DNA of 64,000 bases from positions 62,001 through 126,000 of the forward strand of contig JAWODV010000042.1 in assembly GCA_046483075.1 (NCBI GenBank), in the 5' to 3' direction. The position numbers and the translations under genes were made by a program. This DNA comes from JASMTM01 sp046483075. GTDB taxonomy: Bacteria > Thermotogota > Thermotogae > Petrotogales > Kosmotogaceae. Shown here piece after piece: positions 35,399-44,687 of this stretch. Each line of letters opens with the position of its first letter. Position 1 is the first letter of the stretch. The notes under the pieces were generated by a model, which had not been told where the DNA came from, ran no database searches, and worked only from the letters and a program-made list of their open reading frames with translations.

Positions 35399-36801
35399 TG
35401 TTCAAGAAATGCCCTGTAGGCTCTATACGTTTCAAACACATCAACTTTCGATGAAATTTCAAATGGAGAATGCATTCCCAATATAGGTGTTCCTGCATCA
35501 AGTACATCCATACCTCTTTCAGCGAAGAACTTGGCAACTGTTCCTCCTCCACCTTGATCAACTTCACCAAGTAATGATGTTTGCCAGTTTATGTTTTTTT
35601 TATTAAGTAGATTTCTTACTGTTCCAATCATTTCTGCACTTGCATCATTAGTTCCGGCCTTTCCCTTATAACCTGTATATTTAACCAAAACAACACCATG
35701 TCCCAATCTGGCAGCATTTGTAAGATCATGCACCTTTTCATGCATCGGGTTAACTGCAGCACAAACATCTCCAGATAACATTTTAGAATTATCAAGTGCT
35801 TTTAATGTATCTTCATAGGGTTGATTGCTACCTTTCAATTGTGCAAGCCTTGCTATAGCATTAAGCCAGAAATAACTTTTGGCTCCTGTTGTACCTGTGC
35901 TTCCAATCTCTTCTTTGTCAAGTAAAAGTACACCAATGTTTGAATTTTCTTTATTTGCTTCAATAAGAGCTCTGATTGCAGTGTAAGAACATACCCTATC
36001 ATCCTGTCCGTAGGCACCTATCATTGAACGATCAAAACCGACTTCTCTTGGTTTATGTATAGGAACAAGTTGAAGTTCTGCGCTAATAAAATCTTCTTCT
36101 GTGATTCCATACTTCTCATTCAACATCTTCAAGATATTCAACTTAACAAGATCTTTTGCATCTTTTTCATTTGATTCAATTGGAATAGTTGCACAGAGCG
36201 CGTTCAAATCCTTTCCTTTGAATACTTCACTCACGCTACCCTTTCGATCATCAAGATGCGGTAAAAGATCACTTATAGTGAATACTGGATCATCTTCTTT
36301 TTCTCCAACTGAAACCTCAATTAATTCCCCGTTTTTATCATAAATGACTCCATTCAATGCAAGCGGTATATTAAGCCAGTGGTATTTTTTTACTCCACCA
36401 TAATAATGTGTTTTTAGTAAAAGATATCCACTTTTCTCCTGAAGTGGTAATGGTTTTAAATCAAGTCTTGGAGAATCGATATGAGCTGCTAAAAGTTTTA
36501 AGCCTTTTTCCAGACTTGAATTTAATTTAAAGGCAAGTATAGCTTTTGATGACTTCACAAAGTAAACGCCTTCAGATGCTTCAAACTGCTTTTTTGAATT
36601 GATTTTATCCAAAGAAATATAACCCTTTGATTTTAAAAACTCTTCAAAAAAAGCTACTGAACTTCTCTCCGTTTTTGCCCTTTGAAGAAAATCCATATAA
36701 TCCTGCGAAAATCCTTCCACCTCATTTTTTTCAACTTTGAACCATGCATTTTCCGACGAATGAATAAGTTGTTTTCTTAAATCTTTTAAATTATTCTTCA
36801 A
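35395..36801 (-). CDS. M18 family aminopeptidase
   Basis: Zinc aminopeptidase of 468 residues that removes N-terminal residues, in this family with preference for acidic ones. Metal ligands are visible in AAHIDSPRLDLKP (His), GAYGQDDRVCS (bridging Asp), LLDKEEIGSTG (Glu) and GMHSPFEISSKVD (His). The TTG start at 36801 is 7 bp after GGAGGTG. It is co-transcribed with nth by overlap and diverges from the ECF sigma gene. Its peptide-degrading role suits an amino-acid fermenter. Confidence 0.93.
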   Translation of the reverse strand: MKNNLKDLRKQLIHSSENAWFKVEKNEVEGFSQDYMDFLQRAKTERSSVAFFEEFLKSKGYISLDKINSKKQFEASEGVYFVKSSKAILAFKLNSSLEKGLKLLAAHIDSPRLDLKPLPLQEKSGYLLLKTHYYGGVKKYHWLNIPLALNGVIYDKNGELIEVSVGEKEDDPVFTISDLLPHLDDRKGSVSEVFKGKDLNALCATIPIESNEKDAKDLVKLNILKMLNEKYGITEEDFISAELQLVPIHKPREVGFDRSMIGAYGQDDRVCSYTAIRALIEANKENSNIGVLLLDKEEIGSTGTTGAKSYFWLNAIARLAQLKGSNQPYEDTLKALDNSKMLSGDVCAAVNPMHEKVHDLTNAARLGHGVVLVKYTGYKGKAGTNDASAEMIGTVRNLLNKKNINWQTSLLGEVDQGGGGTVAKFFAERGMDVLDAGTPILGMHSPFEISSKVDVFETYRAYRAFLEQ

Positions 36802-36888
36802 AACTACACCTCCTTATTTTTTACAATTTTACCACCTTAGAAAATCCATGTCTTAAATGATTGCAAAATACCATGATTGTTTATACTG

Positions 36889-36894
36889 TATAAT
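36889..36894 (+). promoter_or_regulatory. -10 element ahead of the ECF sigma operon
   Basis: A consensus TATAAT lies 41 bp ahead of the sigma factor Shine-Dalgarno. The nearest -35-like TTGCAA is 22 bp upstream, which is too far, so only the -10 part is supported. Confidence 0.35.
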
Positions 36895-36948
36895 TGTAAC
36901 GAAAAAAAATTAATTGAAGAATATAGAATTTTCTAAAAGGTGATTCAT

Positions 36949-37512
36949 TTGAACGAAAAGAAGCTTATAGAGGGTCTAAAGAAAAAAAAGATATGGGCAT
37001 ATGAAGTCCTTTACAATGAATATGCTCCGAAACTGGGTAGCGTTATTAAGTCGTATTTGAAGACTGATGATGTTGAAGATGTTTTACAGGAAACATTTAT
37101 AAAGGTTTTCAAAAGTATAAAGAGGTTTCGTGGAGATTCTAAATTGTCTACCTGGTTATACAGAATAACAGTGAACGTTTGTAAAGACATAATAGCAAAA
37201 AGAAAAAAAAGAAAGCAATTTTTAACAGATTTTCAGGATCGGGAAGAAAATTATAACCTGAATCCAAAATCCAGCACAAACGTTTTTAAGGAAGTAATGG
37301 ATGAACTGAGCTATGAAGAACTTATGGAAATCGTAAACAAACTTTCAGAAGAAGACAGGTTGCTGATAAAATTAAGAGATGTTGATGGTCTGGCATACGC
37401 TGAAATAGCCGATATTATTGATAAACCGGTGGGCACAGTAAAAAGCAAACTTCATTACGCTCGTAAACGTCTAAGAGATATGCTAGAGGAGGTAGATTAT
37501 CATGTTAGATAA
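36949..37512 (+). CDS. ECF-type RNA polymerase sigma factor
   Basis: 187 residues from the TTG at 36949, 8 bp after AAAAGG; the GTG at 36940 overlaps the ribosome site. Sigma region 2 is VEDVLQETFIKVFKSIKRFRGDSKLSTWLYRITVNVCKD (quoted as the span; key residues are the DVLQETF core helix and STWLYRI). Sigma region 4 is LRDVDGLAYAEIADIIDKP, then GTVKSKLHYARKRLR. It should direct a small stress or envelope regulon. It is followed by a coupled anti-sigma-like membrane protein (11-bp overlap). Confidence 0.94.
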   Translation: MNEKKLIEGLKKKKIWAYEVLYNEYAPKLGSVIKSYLKTDDVEDVLQETFIKVFKSIKRFRGDSKLSTWLYRITVNVCKDIIAKRKKRKQFLTDFQDREENYNLNPKSSTNVFKEVMDELSYEELMEIVNKLSEEDRLLIKLRDVDGLAYAEIADIIDKPVGTVKSKLHYARKRLRDMLEEVDYHVR

Positions 37513-37942
37513 CAATAACTTTGACGAATTGCTCAATAACAAAAATAAACCTCACGATATTAGTGAAAAAGAAAAAGAAGAACTAAGGAAGTATTTAAAA
37601 TTCATTGAGGCTTATAAACATAGAACATCTTATAATCCTGGAGATAATACAAAGGATAAGGTTTTAAATGGCATTAAAAAGAAAAAATTTATTCCATACC
37701 GAATAGCAGTGGCGGCAGCTGCATGCTTTTTAGTACTTTTCACAGGTATCAACTTTATATCAACAAATACAATAATAATTGCAAATAAAAATGCCCCCGA
37801 ATCAAATAATGGGATAGAAAGAAGTGCGAACCTATCTACATTTGAAGATATCGACGAAGAATTGATGAGACGTTCTGCGGGCTTTTTCAGCGAAAGCAAC
37901 AATTCTGAATCGGATTATATGGTACTTGGAACAGGATTTTAA
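37502..37942 (+). CDS. putative membrane anti-sigma factor
   Basis: 146 residues. A charged cytoplasmic N-terminus of about 60 residues (EKEKEELRKYLKFIEAY) is followed by one membrane helix (YRIAVAAAACFLVLFTGINFI, about 63-84) and a short Asn/Ser-rich outer tail. There is no zinc-binding HxxxCxxC. Its position directly after an ECF sigma, with overlapping frames and GGAGG upstream, is the main evidence for an anti-sigma role. The sequence itself is not diagnostic. Confidence 0.7.
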   Translation: MLDNNNFDELLNNKNKPHDISEKEKEELRKYLKFIEAYKHRTSYNPGDNTKDKVLNGIKKKKFIPYRIAVAAAACFLVLFTGINFISTNTIIIANKNAPESNNGIERSANLSTFEDIDEELMRRSAGFFSESNNSESDYMVLGTGF

Positions 37943-37955
37943 TAGAGGTTAATAT

Positions 37956-38858
37956 ATGATCAAAAAAATTATTCTCATAAGCATTTTTATTTCCGCATTT
38001 TTTAATTTACTTTCTGCTAGCGAAGACGAGAAAAGTCTGCTTGAGAAAATTGCAAGAGATTTAAGCAATGCAGTGTATGAAGTGGAACGCTCCGTTAAGG
38101 AAGACGGTATTGCTCATGTAGTACGTTATGAGAAAGTATACAAAAGTGGCTCAAGCAAATTGGTACTGGTGACAACACCTTATCGCAAGTATGCCTGGTA
38201 TAGAAATCCAAAGGGCGAATATGTTATTCTGGGCAATACTGCTTTGGAGCCAATGATTCCTATCAGCGATGCAGAAGATGCTTTTATTAATACGATTGAA
38301 AATGACAGATATAACATAGAATTTTTCATAGATCTGCCTACTAGTAACAAATTCATAATTAGCGATGGAGATGTGAGATTTGAAGTAACACTTGATGAAA
38401 ACAACAGATTGTTTAAACTAGTAAAAAGATATCCCTTTCATACAATTGAAGTAAACTATAAGAATTATAGTCAGCTTTCGAATGAAGGATCTTTGATGCT
38501 TTACAATATTCTGGATGAAAAAACCGTTGTGAATTCACCAATGAAATTCTCCGAAAATTTTATCAAAAATAACTTCCACTGGAGTGCAATGGACTTTATC
38601 CCTTTGAGCGATGACATAAGAGAGTCCTCAATTTATGTGCTTTATTTATTTTCCTCAACCATGGGGAGAGTTGTCATCTATTTATTTTCTGGCATATCAA
38701 CCGAAGAAATAATGGGCAAGATAAATTCAATGTGCAACGAGTTTGGTTTAGAATATTATGTTGAAGAATTGGAGAATGATAATAATCTGGCTATTATGGG
38801 TAACCTGAATGATAAAGAATATGAGCATTTCTTGTCTCAATTGATACCAGAAAAATAA
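37956..38858 (+). CDS. secreted protein, RseB/LolA-like, third gene of the sigma operon
   Basis: 300 residues. A signal peptide (MIKKIILISIFISAFFNLLSA) is followed by a beta-rich domain: HVVRYEKVYKSGSSKLVLV, RKYAWYRNPKGEYVILG, VRFEVTLDENNRLFKLVKR. That pattern resembles the MucB/RseB and LolA lipid-binding fold. RseB-like proteins bind the outer part of an anti-sigma factor and tune its proteolysis, and this gene lies 13 bp after the putative anti-sigma gene. The fold call is inference from strand pattern and context. Confidence 0.65.
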   Translation: MIKKIILISIFISAFFNLLSASEDEKSLLEKIARDLSNAVYEVERSVKEDGIAHVVRYEKVYKSGSSKLVLVTTPYRKYAWYRNPKGEYVILGNTALEPMIPISDAEDAFINTIENDRYNIEFFIDLPTSNKFIISDGDVRFEVTLDENNRLFKLVKRYPFHTIEVNYKNYSQLSNEGSLMLYNILDEKTVVNSPMKFSENFIKNNFHWSAMDFIPLSDDIRESSIYVLYLFSSTMGRVVIYLFSGISTEEIMGKINSMCNEFGLEYYVEELENDNNLAIMGNLNDKEYEHFLSQLIPEK

Positions 38859-38901
38859 AAAGAGTATAATCTTTTGCATACTCAGTTAACGTATCGTTAA
38901 T

Positions 38902-38928
38902 GAGCATCTTTAAAAGGATGCTTTGTTT
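38902..38928 (+). terminator. terminator after the sigma operon
   Basis: AGCATC / GATGCT form a 6-bp stem with an 8-base loop, followed by TTGTTTTA. The stem is modest. It merges with the promoter region of the Fur-family gene. Confidence 0.55.
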
Positions 38929-38939
38929 TATTGTATAAT
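38910..38939 (+). promoter_or_regulatory. candidate promoter of the Fur-family gene
   Basis: A perfect TATAAT at 38934-38939 lies 30 bp before the start codon, with a weak TTAAAA 18 bp upstream. It overlaps the preceding terminator. Confidence 0.45.
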
Positions 38940-38968
38940 GAATAAAACACATGGGAGGCAACTAAAAT

Positions 38969-39394
38969 ATGTTGAGAACCAACGAAGCTGTAAGATATTT
39001 AAAAAATAAAGGGTACAGAATAACACCTCAGCGTGTTGCTGTTTTAAAAGCACTTGAAGGTAATACAGAGCATCCATCAGCTGAGGAAATTTTCAGAACT
39101 GTTTTGAAGACACACCCAAATATCTCCATAGCAACAATATACAATGTATTAGAGCTACTGGAAAAGGAAAGCTTGATAAATGCAGTTGCACGTGTAAATG
39201 GGATGAAACGTTTTGATCCAAATACAAAGGTGCATCCTCATTTTATATGTAGAAGATGCCATAAGGTTTACGACATTCCTATAGATAGAGAAAAACTTGT
39301 TGATTGTTTTAAAGAGATTCCACCAGAAGGTTTTATAACTGAAAATGTAAAAATTACCCTTGAAGGTATCTGTAAAAACTGCAACAAGAAATAG
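38969..39394 (+). CDS. Fur/PerR-family metalloregulator
   Basis: 141 residues. The N-terminal winged helix is GYRITPQRVAVLKAL ... HPSAEEIF ... ISIATIYNVLELLE. The structural zinc site is two CxxC pairs (FICRRCHKVYD and ICKNCNKK), and regulatory ligands include the His residues in KVHPHFICRRCH. An E/D-poor regulatory site resembles PerR-type proteins more than classical Fur, but this cannot be settled by eye. It has its own promoter and precedes pheST, with 30 bp between. Confidence 0.93.
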   Translation: MLRTNEAVRYLKNKGYRITPQRVAVLKALEGNTEHPSAEEIFRTVLKTHPNISIATIYNVLELLEKESLINAVARVNGMKRFDPNTKVHPHFICRRCHKVYDIPIDREKLVDCFKEIPPEGFITENVKITLEGICKNCNKK

Positions 39395-39424
39395 CTTCGC
39401 TATAATGCTACTGGAGGTGTTTTG

Positions 39425-40453
39425 ATGTCCGAAAATCAACAATTTTCACTTGATGAAGCAATTAGTGAGATAGAAAACTTATCATCATTAAATGAACTTC
39501 AAAATGTTAAATCAAAATATCTGGGAAAAAAAGGCATTATCACTGCCATGTTTAAGCAAATCAAGGATATTCCAGCGGATGAAAGAAAAGACTTTGGAAA
39601 AAGTGTCAATAAATACAAGAATGAAATAGAAAAACAACTTGAAATAAAAAGAAAGCAAATAGAAGAAGAAAAACACAAACTAAAGGAGCTCAGTCAAAAA
39701 AAAGACTTCACCATGCCAGGTGCAAAAAGAGAGATAGGTTCGTTGCATCTTATCACTCAGACTCTTAATGAAATTCAGGATATATGGGTAAGCATGGGTT
39801 TTGAAGTAGTAACGGGTCCCGAGATTGAAACGCCTTATTATAATTTCGAGGCATTAAATACTCCCGAATGGCACCCTGCAAGAGATATGCACGATACCTT
39901 TTATGTTGAAGAAAACAAACTTTTACGAACCCACACTTCTCCCGTTCAGGTAAGAACAATGGAAAACAGAGAACCTCCCATAGCAATCTTTTCTCCAGGA
40001 AGATGTTTTAGAAAAGATACGCCAGATATGACACATATCCCCATGTTCACTCAATTTGAAGTACTCTATGTTGATAGAGAAGTATCCGCTGCGCATCTTA
40101 AAGGTGTACTTGAAAATTTTGTTAAAAGGATACTTGGTGAAAAAAGAGAAGTTCGTCTTAGACCCAGCTTCTTCCCTTTCACAGAACCAAGCTTTGAAGT
40201 TGATGTTTCCTGTGGAATCTGTATGGGAAAAGGTTGTAGAAGCTGTGGAGGTACTGGTTGGGTAGAAATACTGGGTGCCGGGATAGTTCATCCCAATGTT
40301 TTGAGTAATGTTGGATATGATCCAGAAAAATGGTCAGGCTTTGCCCTGGGTACCGGCGTGGAAAGAATTGCTATGCTTAAATATAATCTTTCAGATATTC
40401 GAGATCTTTTACGTAATGATAAACGATTTCTTAAAGCATTCAGGGGGGGGTAG
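39425..40453 (+). CDS. pheS: phenylalanyl-tRNA synthetase alpha subunit
   Basis: 342 residues from the ATG at 39425 (GGAGGTG upstream; a TTG at 39422 is also possible). Class II motif 2 is FSPGRCFRKDTPDMTHIPMF (in part), and motif 3 is GFALGTGVERIAML. The N-terminal coiled coil that contacts tRNA occupies residues 1-90. A -10-like TATAAT at 39401 lies just before the ribosome site. It forms an alpha2-beta2 enzyme with pheT 4 bp downstream. A C-x2-C pair (CGICMGKGCRSCGGTG) sits before motif 3 and could bind zinc; it is also seen in other thermophile PheS. Confidence 0.97.
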   Translation: MSENQQFSLDEAISEIENLSSLNELQNVKSKYLGKKGIITAMFKQIKDIPADERKDFGKSVNKYKNEIEKQLEIKRKQIEEEKHKLKELSQKKDFTMPGAKREIGSLHLITQTLNEIQDIWVSMGFEVVTGPEIETPYYNFEALNTPEWHPARDMHDTFYVEENKLLRTHTSPVQVRTMENREPPIAIFSPGRCFRKDTPDMTHIPMFTQFEVLYVDREVSAAHLKGVLENFVKRILGEKREVRLRPSFFPFTEPSFEVDVSCGICMGKGCRSCGGTGWVEILGAGIVHPNVLSNVGYDPEKWSGFALGTGVERIAMLKYNLSDIRDLLRNDKRFLKAFRGG

Positions 40454-40457
40454 TTGA

Positions 40458-42806
40458 ATGAGATATCCAGTTGAATGGATAAAAGATAACGTAAAACTAC
40501 CTGATATTACTGACAGAGAACTATCAAGAAAAGTATCATTAAGTGGCACTGAAGTAGAATCTATTGAATATCCATGGAACTATATTGAGGGAGCTATGTC
40601 AGCAAGAATAGAAAAAGTCGAAAAGCATCCTGGTGCCGACAATCTTGTTATTACAGAAGTTAATACAGGTAAAGAAAAGGCTGCAATAGTTACCTCTGAC
40701 AAAACAGTAAAAAAAGGAGAGTATGTAATAGCAATACTTAAGGGGGGCAAAATCTGGGATTTAGAAATAAGAGAACGTGAGTTCCAGGGCAAAATCTCCG
40801 AAGGTATGTTTATCTCACTTGAAGAAATGAAATTTGAAGAAAAGTCTGAGAGAATTTTTCGTTTTGACCAACCTGTGGAACTGGGTATCGATGCAAAAAA
40901 ACTTCTTAAACTCGATTCTCCGGTAATTGAAGTAGAACTAACTGCAAACAGAGGTGACTGCCTGTCAATACTTGGGATAGCCAGGGAATTCTCTGCAATT
41001 TTTAACGAAGATATCTCTCTTCCTCCGGCAAAGAGTAATCCCGAAGGCAACGAAAAATTAACCGTTAAGATAGATGATGATGGTTGTATTAGGTATACTG
41101 CTTTGATGATTGATAATATAGAGATCAAACCTTCACCGCTATGGCTTAAAAGAAGGCTCATTTCAGCGGGGCTTAGACCAATAAACAATGTTGTTGATAT
41201 TACCAACTATATTATGCTTGAAACAGGACATCCCGTTCATGCTTTTGATGTTGATAAAATTGGTGGTTCAAAAATTGTTGTCCGATCTTCAAAGACCAAC
41301 GAAAGAATCACGCTACTGGATGGAACAGAGATTGAATTAAAGCCAGATGATCTATTAATAACTAATGGAAAAGAACCTCTGGCGCTGGCAGGTATTATGG
41401 GTGGAGTAAATTCAGGTATTTCCGAAAGGACCAATAAAGTTCTTCTGGAGGTAGCTGTGTTTGACCCAATTCGAATTAGAAAGACATCCCGTAGATTGGG
41501 GCTTACCACTGATAGTTCATACAGATTTGAAAGAGGTGTCGATTCTGAAAACTCTGAATATGTAATAAAGCGCCTTGCAGATTTACTCATTGATCTTGCA
41601 GATGCAAAACCGGTAACAAAAATTGTTGACGAAGGAACCACCTTTCAAAAGAAAAAAATACATCTGAGGAAGTGGAAGGTTGATCAGGTACTTGGTTCAG
41701 TAATTCCAATAGATAGTATCTCAGAAATACTGAACAAACTCAGCTTTTCACTTGAAGTAAAGGGTGATGGATGGGATGTGACTGTTCCATCACACAGATT
41801 TGATATCGAGCAAGAGATTGATCTCGTCGAAGAAATTGGTAGAATATATGGATATGACAGAATAAATTCAAAAATTCCACAACTACCTGCAAAGGGAGCA
41901 GGTATTCCCTTAGAACTTAAAAAAATAAGGAAAGTTAAAAATGTTTTGAGCGGTCTTGGATTTTTCGAAACTATCACATACAGTTTTATCAGTCCTGAAG
42001 GCCCGGAAAAATTAGGACAGACTTACAAAATGTTACAAAATCCATTGTCTCTTGATATGGCAGCGCTCAGACCATCCCAAATTTATGGATTATTGGACGT
42101 AGCTTCTTATAACATAAGAAGGCAAAATGTTGATTTGAAATTATTTGAAATAGGCAATATTTTCACATCCGATTCAAAGGAAAAGAAGGTTCTGGGACTA
42201 CTTGAGACCGGAGTGGAGAATCCCGAAGACTACACCGATAAAAGAGAAATTTCCTTCTATAGCTTTAAGGGAAAACTGGAGACAATTCTCGAATCTCTTG
42301 GGTATAACTTTAGTTTTACAAAATCAGAAGAGACTTTTCTAGAAGAACGTGCCTCCTTTGATATTCAACTTGACGGAAAGAAAATTGGCTTTGCCGGTAT
42401 AATGGACACCAGAATTATTGAAAAAGATTACGACATAAAAAATCAGGACGTTTATGTAGCCGAGATTGAACTAACTGATCTAGAGTCTAAAAATATTATT
42501 CATAAAGAAAAATTTGCAATTTCTCAGTATCCGAGGGTTTTCAGAGATCTCTCCTTCATTATGAAACGGAATATGCCCTACGAAGAAATTGAAAAGGCAA
42601 TTGTTAATAGTTCAGATGAAATACTAAGTGAGATAAAACTTAAAGATATTTACACGGGTAAGGGTATTCCAGAAGGTGAAAAAAGTGTGACTATAACTCT
42701 GATTTTTGAATCCTTTAACGAAACGCTAAAAGATGAAAAGGTTAATGCTGAGGTTAATAAAATTATAGAAGCAATTGAAACCCTTGGAGTGAAATTACGT
42801 GGATGA
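40458..42806 (+). CDS. pheT: phenylalanyl-tRNA synthetase beta subunit
   Basis: 782 residues. An N-terminal tRNA-binding (EMAP-like) domain occupies about 40-150 (ARIEKVEKHPGADNLVI). The B3/B4 editing domain contains GLRPINNVVDITNY, and B5 contains VPSHRFDIEQEIDLVEEIGR. The C-terminal ferredoxin-fold anticodon-binding domain contains YPRVFRDLSFI. The length is typical. The start lies after an unusual run of eight G that serves as the ribosome site. Its stop overlaps the next gene by 8 bp. Confidence 0.97.
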   Translation: MRYPVEWIKDNVKLPDITDRELSRKVSLSGTEVESIEYPWNYIEGAMSARIEKVEKHPGADNLVITEVNTGKEKAAIVTSDKTVKKGEYVIAILKGGKIWDLEIREREFQGKISEGMFISLEEMKFEEKSERIFRFDQPVELGIDAKKLLKLDSPVIEVELTANRGDCLSILGIAREFSAIFNEDISLPPAKSNPEGNEKLTVKIDDDGCIRYTALMIDNIEIKPSPLWLKRRLISAGLRPINNVVDITNYIMLETGHPVHAFDVDKIGGSKIVVRSSKTNERITLLDGTEIELKPDDLLITNGKEPLALAGIMGGVNSGISERTNKVLLEVAVFDPIRIRKTSRRLGLTTDSSYRFERGVDSENSEYVIKRLADLLIDLADAKPVTKIVDEGTTFQKKKIHLRKWKVDQVLGSVIPIDSISEILNKLSFSLEVKGDGWDVTVPSHRFDIEQEIDLVEEIGRIYGYDRINSKIPQLPAKGAGIPLELKKIRKVKNVLSGLGFFETITYSFISPEGPEKLGQTYKMLQNPLSLDMAALRPSQIYGLLDVASYNIRRQNVDLKLFEIGNIFTSDSKEKKVLGLLETGVENPEDYTDKREISFYSFKGKLETILESLGYNFSFTKSEETFLEERASFDIQLDGKKIGFAGIMDTRIIEKDYDIKNQDVYVAEIELTDLESKNIIHKEKFAISQYPRVFRDLSFIMKRNMPYEEIEKAIVNSSDEILSEIKLKDIYTGKGIPEGEKSVTITLIFESFNETLKDEKVNAEVNKIIEAIETLGVKLRG

Positions 42807-43590
42807 AGCGGGGCTATCATCCATTGCAAGAAAATTAGAGGAAAAGATAAAAGAACTCTGGAAATTACTAAATTTGGAAACTCGAAAAAACATAAAAAGG
42901 AAATCAGGGTTTAGAGATATAGTTACAGAAGCCGATTTACAAATGGAGAATTGGATAAAATCATATGTACATAAACTGCTCCCCGAAGCTTCTTTCCTTG
43001 GAGAAGAAACTTCAGAAGTTACCAGGGGCGAACTATTGTGGATACTCGATCCTATTGATGGTACAACCAATTTTTCTCGAATGAATCCGCATTTTTCAAC
43101 AAGTATAGCTCTTGTTAATAAAGATGAAGTTCTTTTAGGGGTTACTTATGATCCATCCACAAATGAAATGTTCACATCTGTAAAAACCAAAGGAGCCTTT
43201 CTAAACGGAAAGCAGATTCATACGAGTAATATCGAGAAGTTAACAGAGTGCTCTGTTCATACCGGGCTACAATACTCCTCATCAAATTCATACGAAAGAC
43301 TCTGTGAAAGAATGAATAAAGCCATAAGAAAATGTCGGGCCCTAAGAATTACAGGCAGTGCGTGCCTGGATTTGTGCTATGTTTCAGCTGGTAGAGCTGA
43401 AGTTTTTTGGGAAGAAAACTTGAAACCCTGGGATGTCGCAGCTGGAATAATAATTGTACATGAAGCGGGAGGAAGCGTTTCAAGTTGTTTAGATGAGAAA
43501 TTCGATCTATTCCATCCAAATATCTATGCAACAAACGGAAATAAAAAATTATCTAATGATTTTTACAACAAGGTGCTTAATAATTGCTGA
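42799..43590 (+). CDS. inositol monophosphatase family phosphatase
   Basis: 263 residues. Metal-binding motifs are GEET (FLGEETSE), DPIDGTTNFSRMNP and WDVAAGIIIVHEAGG. The family includes inositol-1-phosphatase, fructose-1,6-bisphosphatase and SuhB-type proteins; the substrate is not decided by these motifs. The GTG start at 42799 has GGAG 9 bp upstream and lies within the end of pheT. Its stop overlaps the convergent glf end by 14 bp. In Thermotogota such enzymes can take part in di-myo-inositol phosphate solute synthesis. Confidence 0.92.
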   Translation: MDEAGLSSIARKLEEKIKELWKLLNLETRKNIKRKSGFRDIVTEADLQMENWIKSYVHKLLPEASFLGEETSEVTRGELLWILDPIDGTTNFSRMNPHFSTSIALVNKDEVLLGVTYDPSTNEMFTSVKTKGAFLNGKQIHTSNIEKLTECSVHTGLQYSSSNSYERLCERMNKAIRKCRALRITGSACLDLCYVSAGRAEVFWEENLKPWDVAAGIIIVHEAGGSVSSCLDEKFDLFHPNIYATNGNKKLSNDFYNKVLNNC

Positions 43591-44683
43591 GCTTTTTTTG
43601 AACTGCTGATATTACCTGATCCATATTGTAATACTTATATTCTGCCAATCGACCAACTAACAAAAAATTTCGACTACTTTCCAGTTGTTCTACCTCTTCC
43701 ATATATCTTGTACGTCGTTCTATATTCTCATTTGTGGGAACAATGTAATATGGCTCACCTTCTTCTTTAGGATATTCAAAGCAAACAGTTGTTTTATTTG
43801 TATTCTGTCCTTCCTTCAGAAAATGCTTGAATTCAGTTATCCTTGTCCAGTCATAGTCACCCGGATAATTCACCACAGATACTGGTTGATAATATTCCTT
43901 TTCAAAAGTCTTTAGTTTTAACTCAAGCGAACGATATTGCAGTCTTCCATATTTGTAATCAAAAAATCTGTCCAGTTCTCCTGTATAAACTGTCAAATCG
44001 CACGAAAGATCATCTTTTATTTCAAAGTAATCAGCACCCGCAAGTATAGATATATTGTTGTGATTCAACATATTTCTAACAAGCGTTGTATAGCCATTTA
44101 ATGGAATTCCCTGATATTTGTCAGAAAAATATCTGTCATCACGATTTGTCCTTACAGGTATTCTTTTTGCCAACCCGGGCGACAGATTTTCAGGATCAGT
44201 TTCCCATTGTTTTCGTGTATAACCTTCGAAAAACTTTCTGTAAAGGTAATCTCCAACCTGTGAAATAACCGCATCTTTGAAATTCTTTGGTGGATTAGAA
44301 AAAACCGAATCCTTTACTTCATTTTTTAGAAAATCTCTGACTTCCTTTGAACCAATGCTAACACCATACAACTGGCAGATGGTATCTCTATTTATTGGAA
44401 AGGTCACATACATGCCGTCAACATAACTTCTTACCCTGTGTTGATAATATTCAAATTCTGAAAACCTATTAACAAAATTCCATGCATTTTCATCGTTTGT
44501 GTGGAAAATATGAGGACCATATTTATGTATGGTTATTCCATTTTTATCCTTATAGTCATAGCAGTGTCCGGCAATATGATTCAATCGTTCAATAACCAGA
44601 ACAGTATTCCCCCGTTCTGCAAGTAATCTCGCTGCTGTTGATCCTGCCAGACCTGCACCAACCACTATTATGTTCCATTTCAT
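43577..44683 (-). CDS. glf: UDP-galactopyranose mutase
   Basis: Flavoenzyme that converts UDP-galactopyranose to UDP-galactofuranose. 368 residues from the ATG at 44683, with GGGGAGTG upstream; an earlier in-frame start overlaps the previous gene. The FAD-binding GxGxxG is VVGAGLAGSTAARLLAERG. GLF signatures are GHCYDYKDKNGITIHKYGPHIFHT (in part), GYTRKQWE, TGELDRFFDYKYGRLQYRS and GRLAEYKYYNMDQ. It is the last gene of a glycan operon. It implies galactofuranose in a surface glycan. Confidence 0.96.
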   Translation of the reverse strand: MKWNIIVVGAGLAGSTAARLLAERGNTVLVIERLNHIAGHCYDYKDKNGITIHKYGPHIFHTNDENAWNFVNRFSEFEYYQHRVRSYVDGMYVTFPINRDTICQLYGVSIGSKEVRDFLKNEVKDSVFSNPPKNFKDAVISQVGDYLYRKFFEGYTRKQWETDPENLSPGLAKRIPVRTNRDDRYFSDKYQGIPLNGYTTLVRNMLNHNNISILAGADYFEIKDDLSCDLTVYTGELDRFFDYKYGRLQYRSLELKLKTFEKEYYQPVSVVNYPGDYDWTRITEFKHFLKEGQNTNKTTVCFEYPKEEGEPYYIVPTNENIERRTRYMEEVEQLESSRNFLLVGRLAEYKYYNMDQVISAVQKKLSNY

Positions 44684-44687
44684 AAAA

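Noticed and set aside
40443..40450. Run of eight G before pheT as a possible frameshift or phase-variation site
   Set aside because: It lies at the very end of pheS and serves as the ribosome site of pheT; both frames are intact, so there is no sign of a switch.
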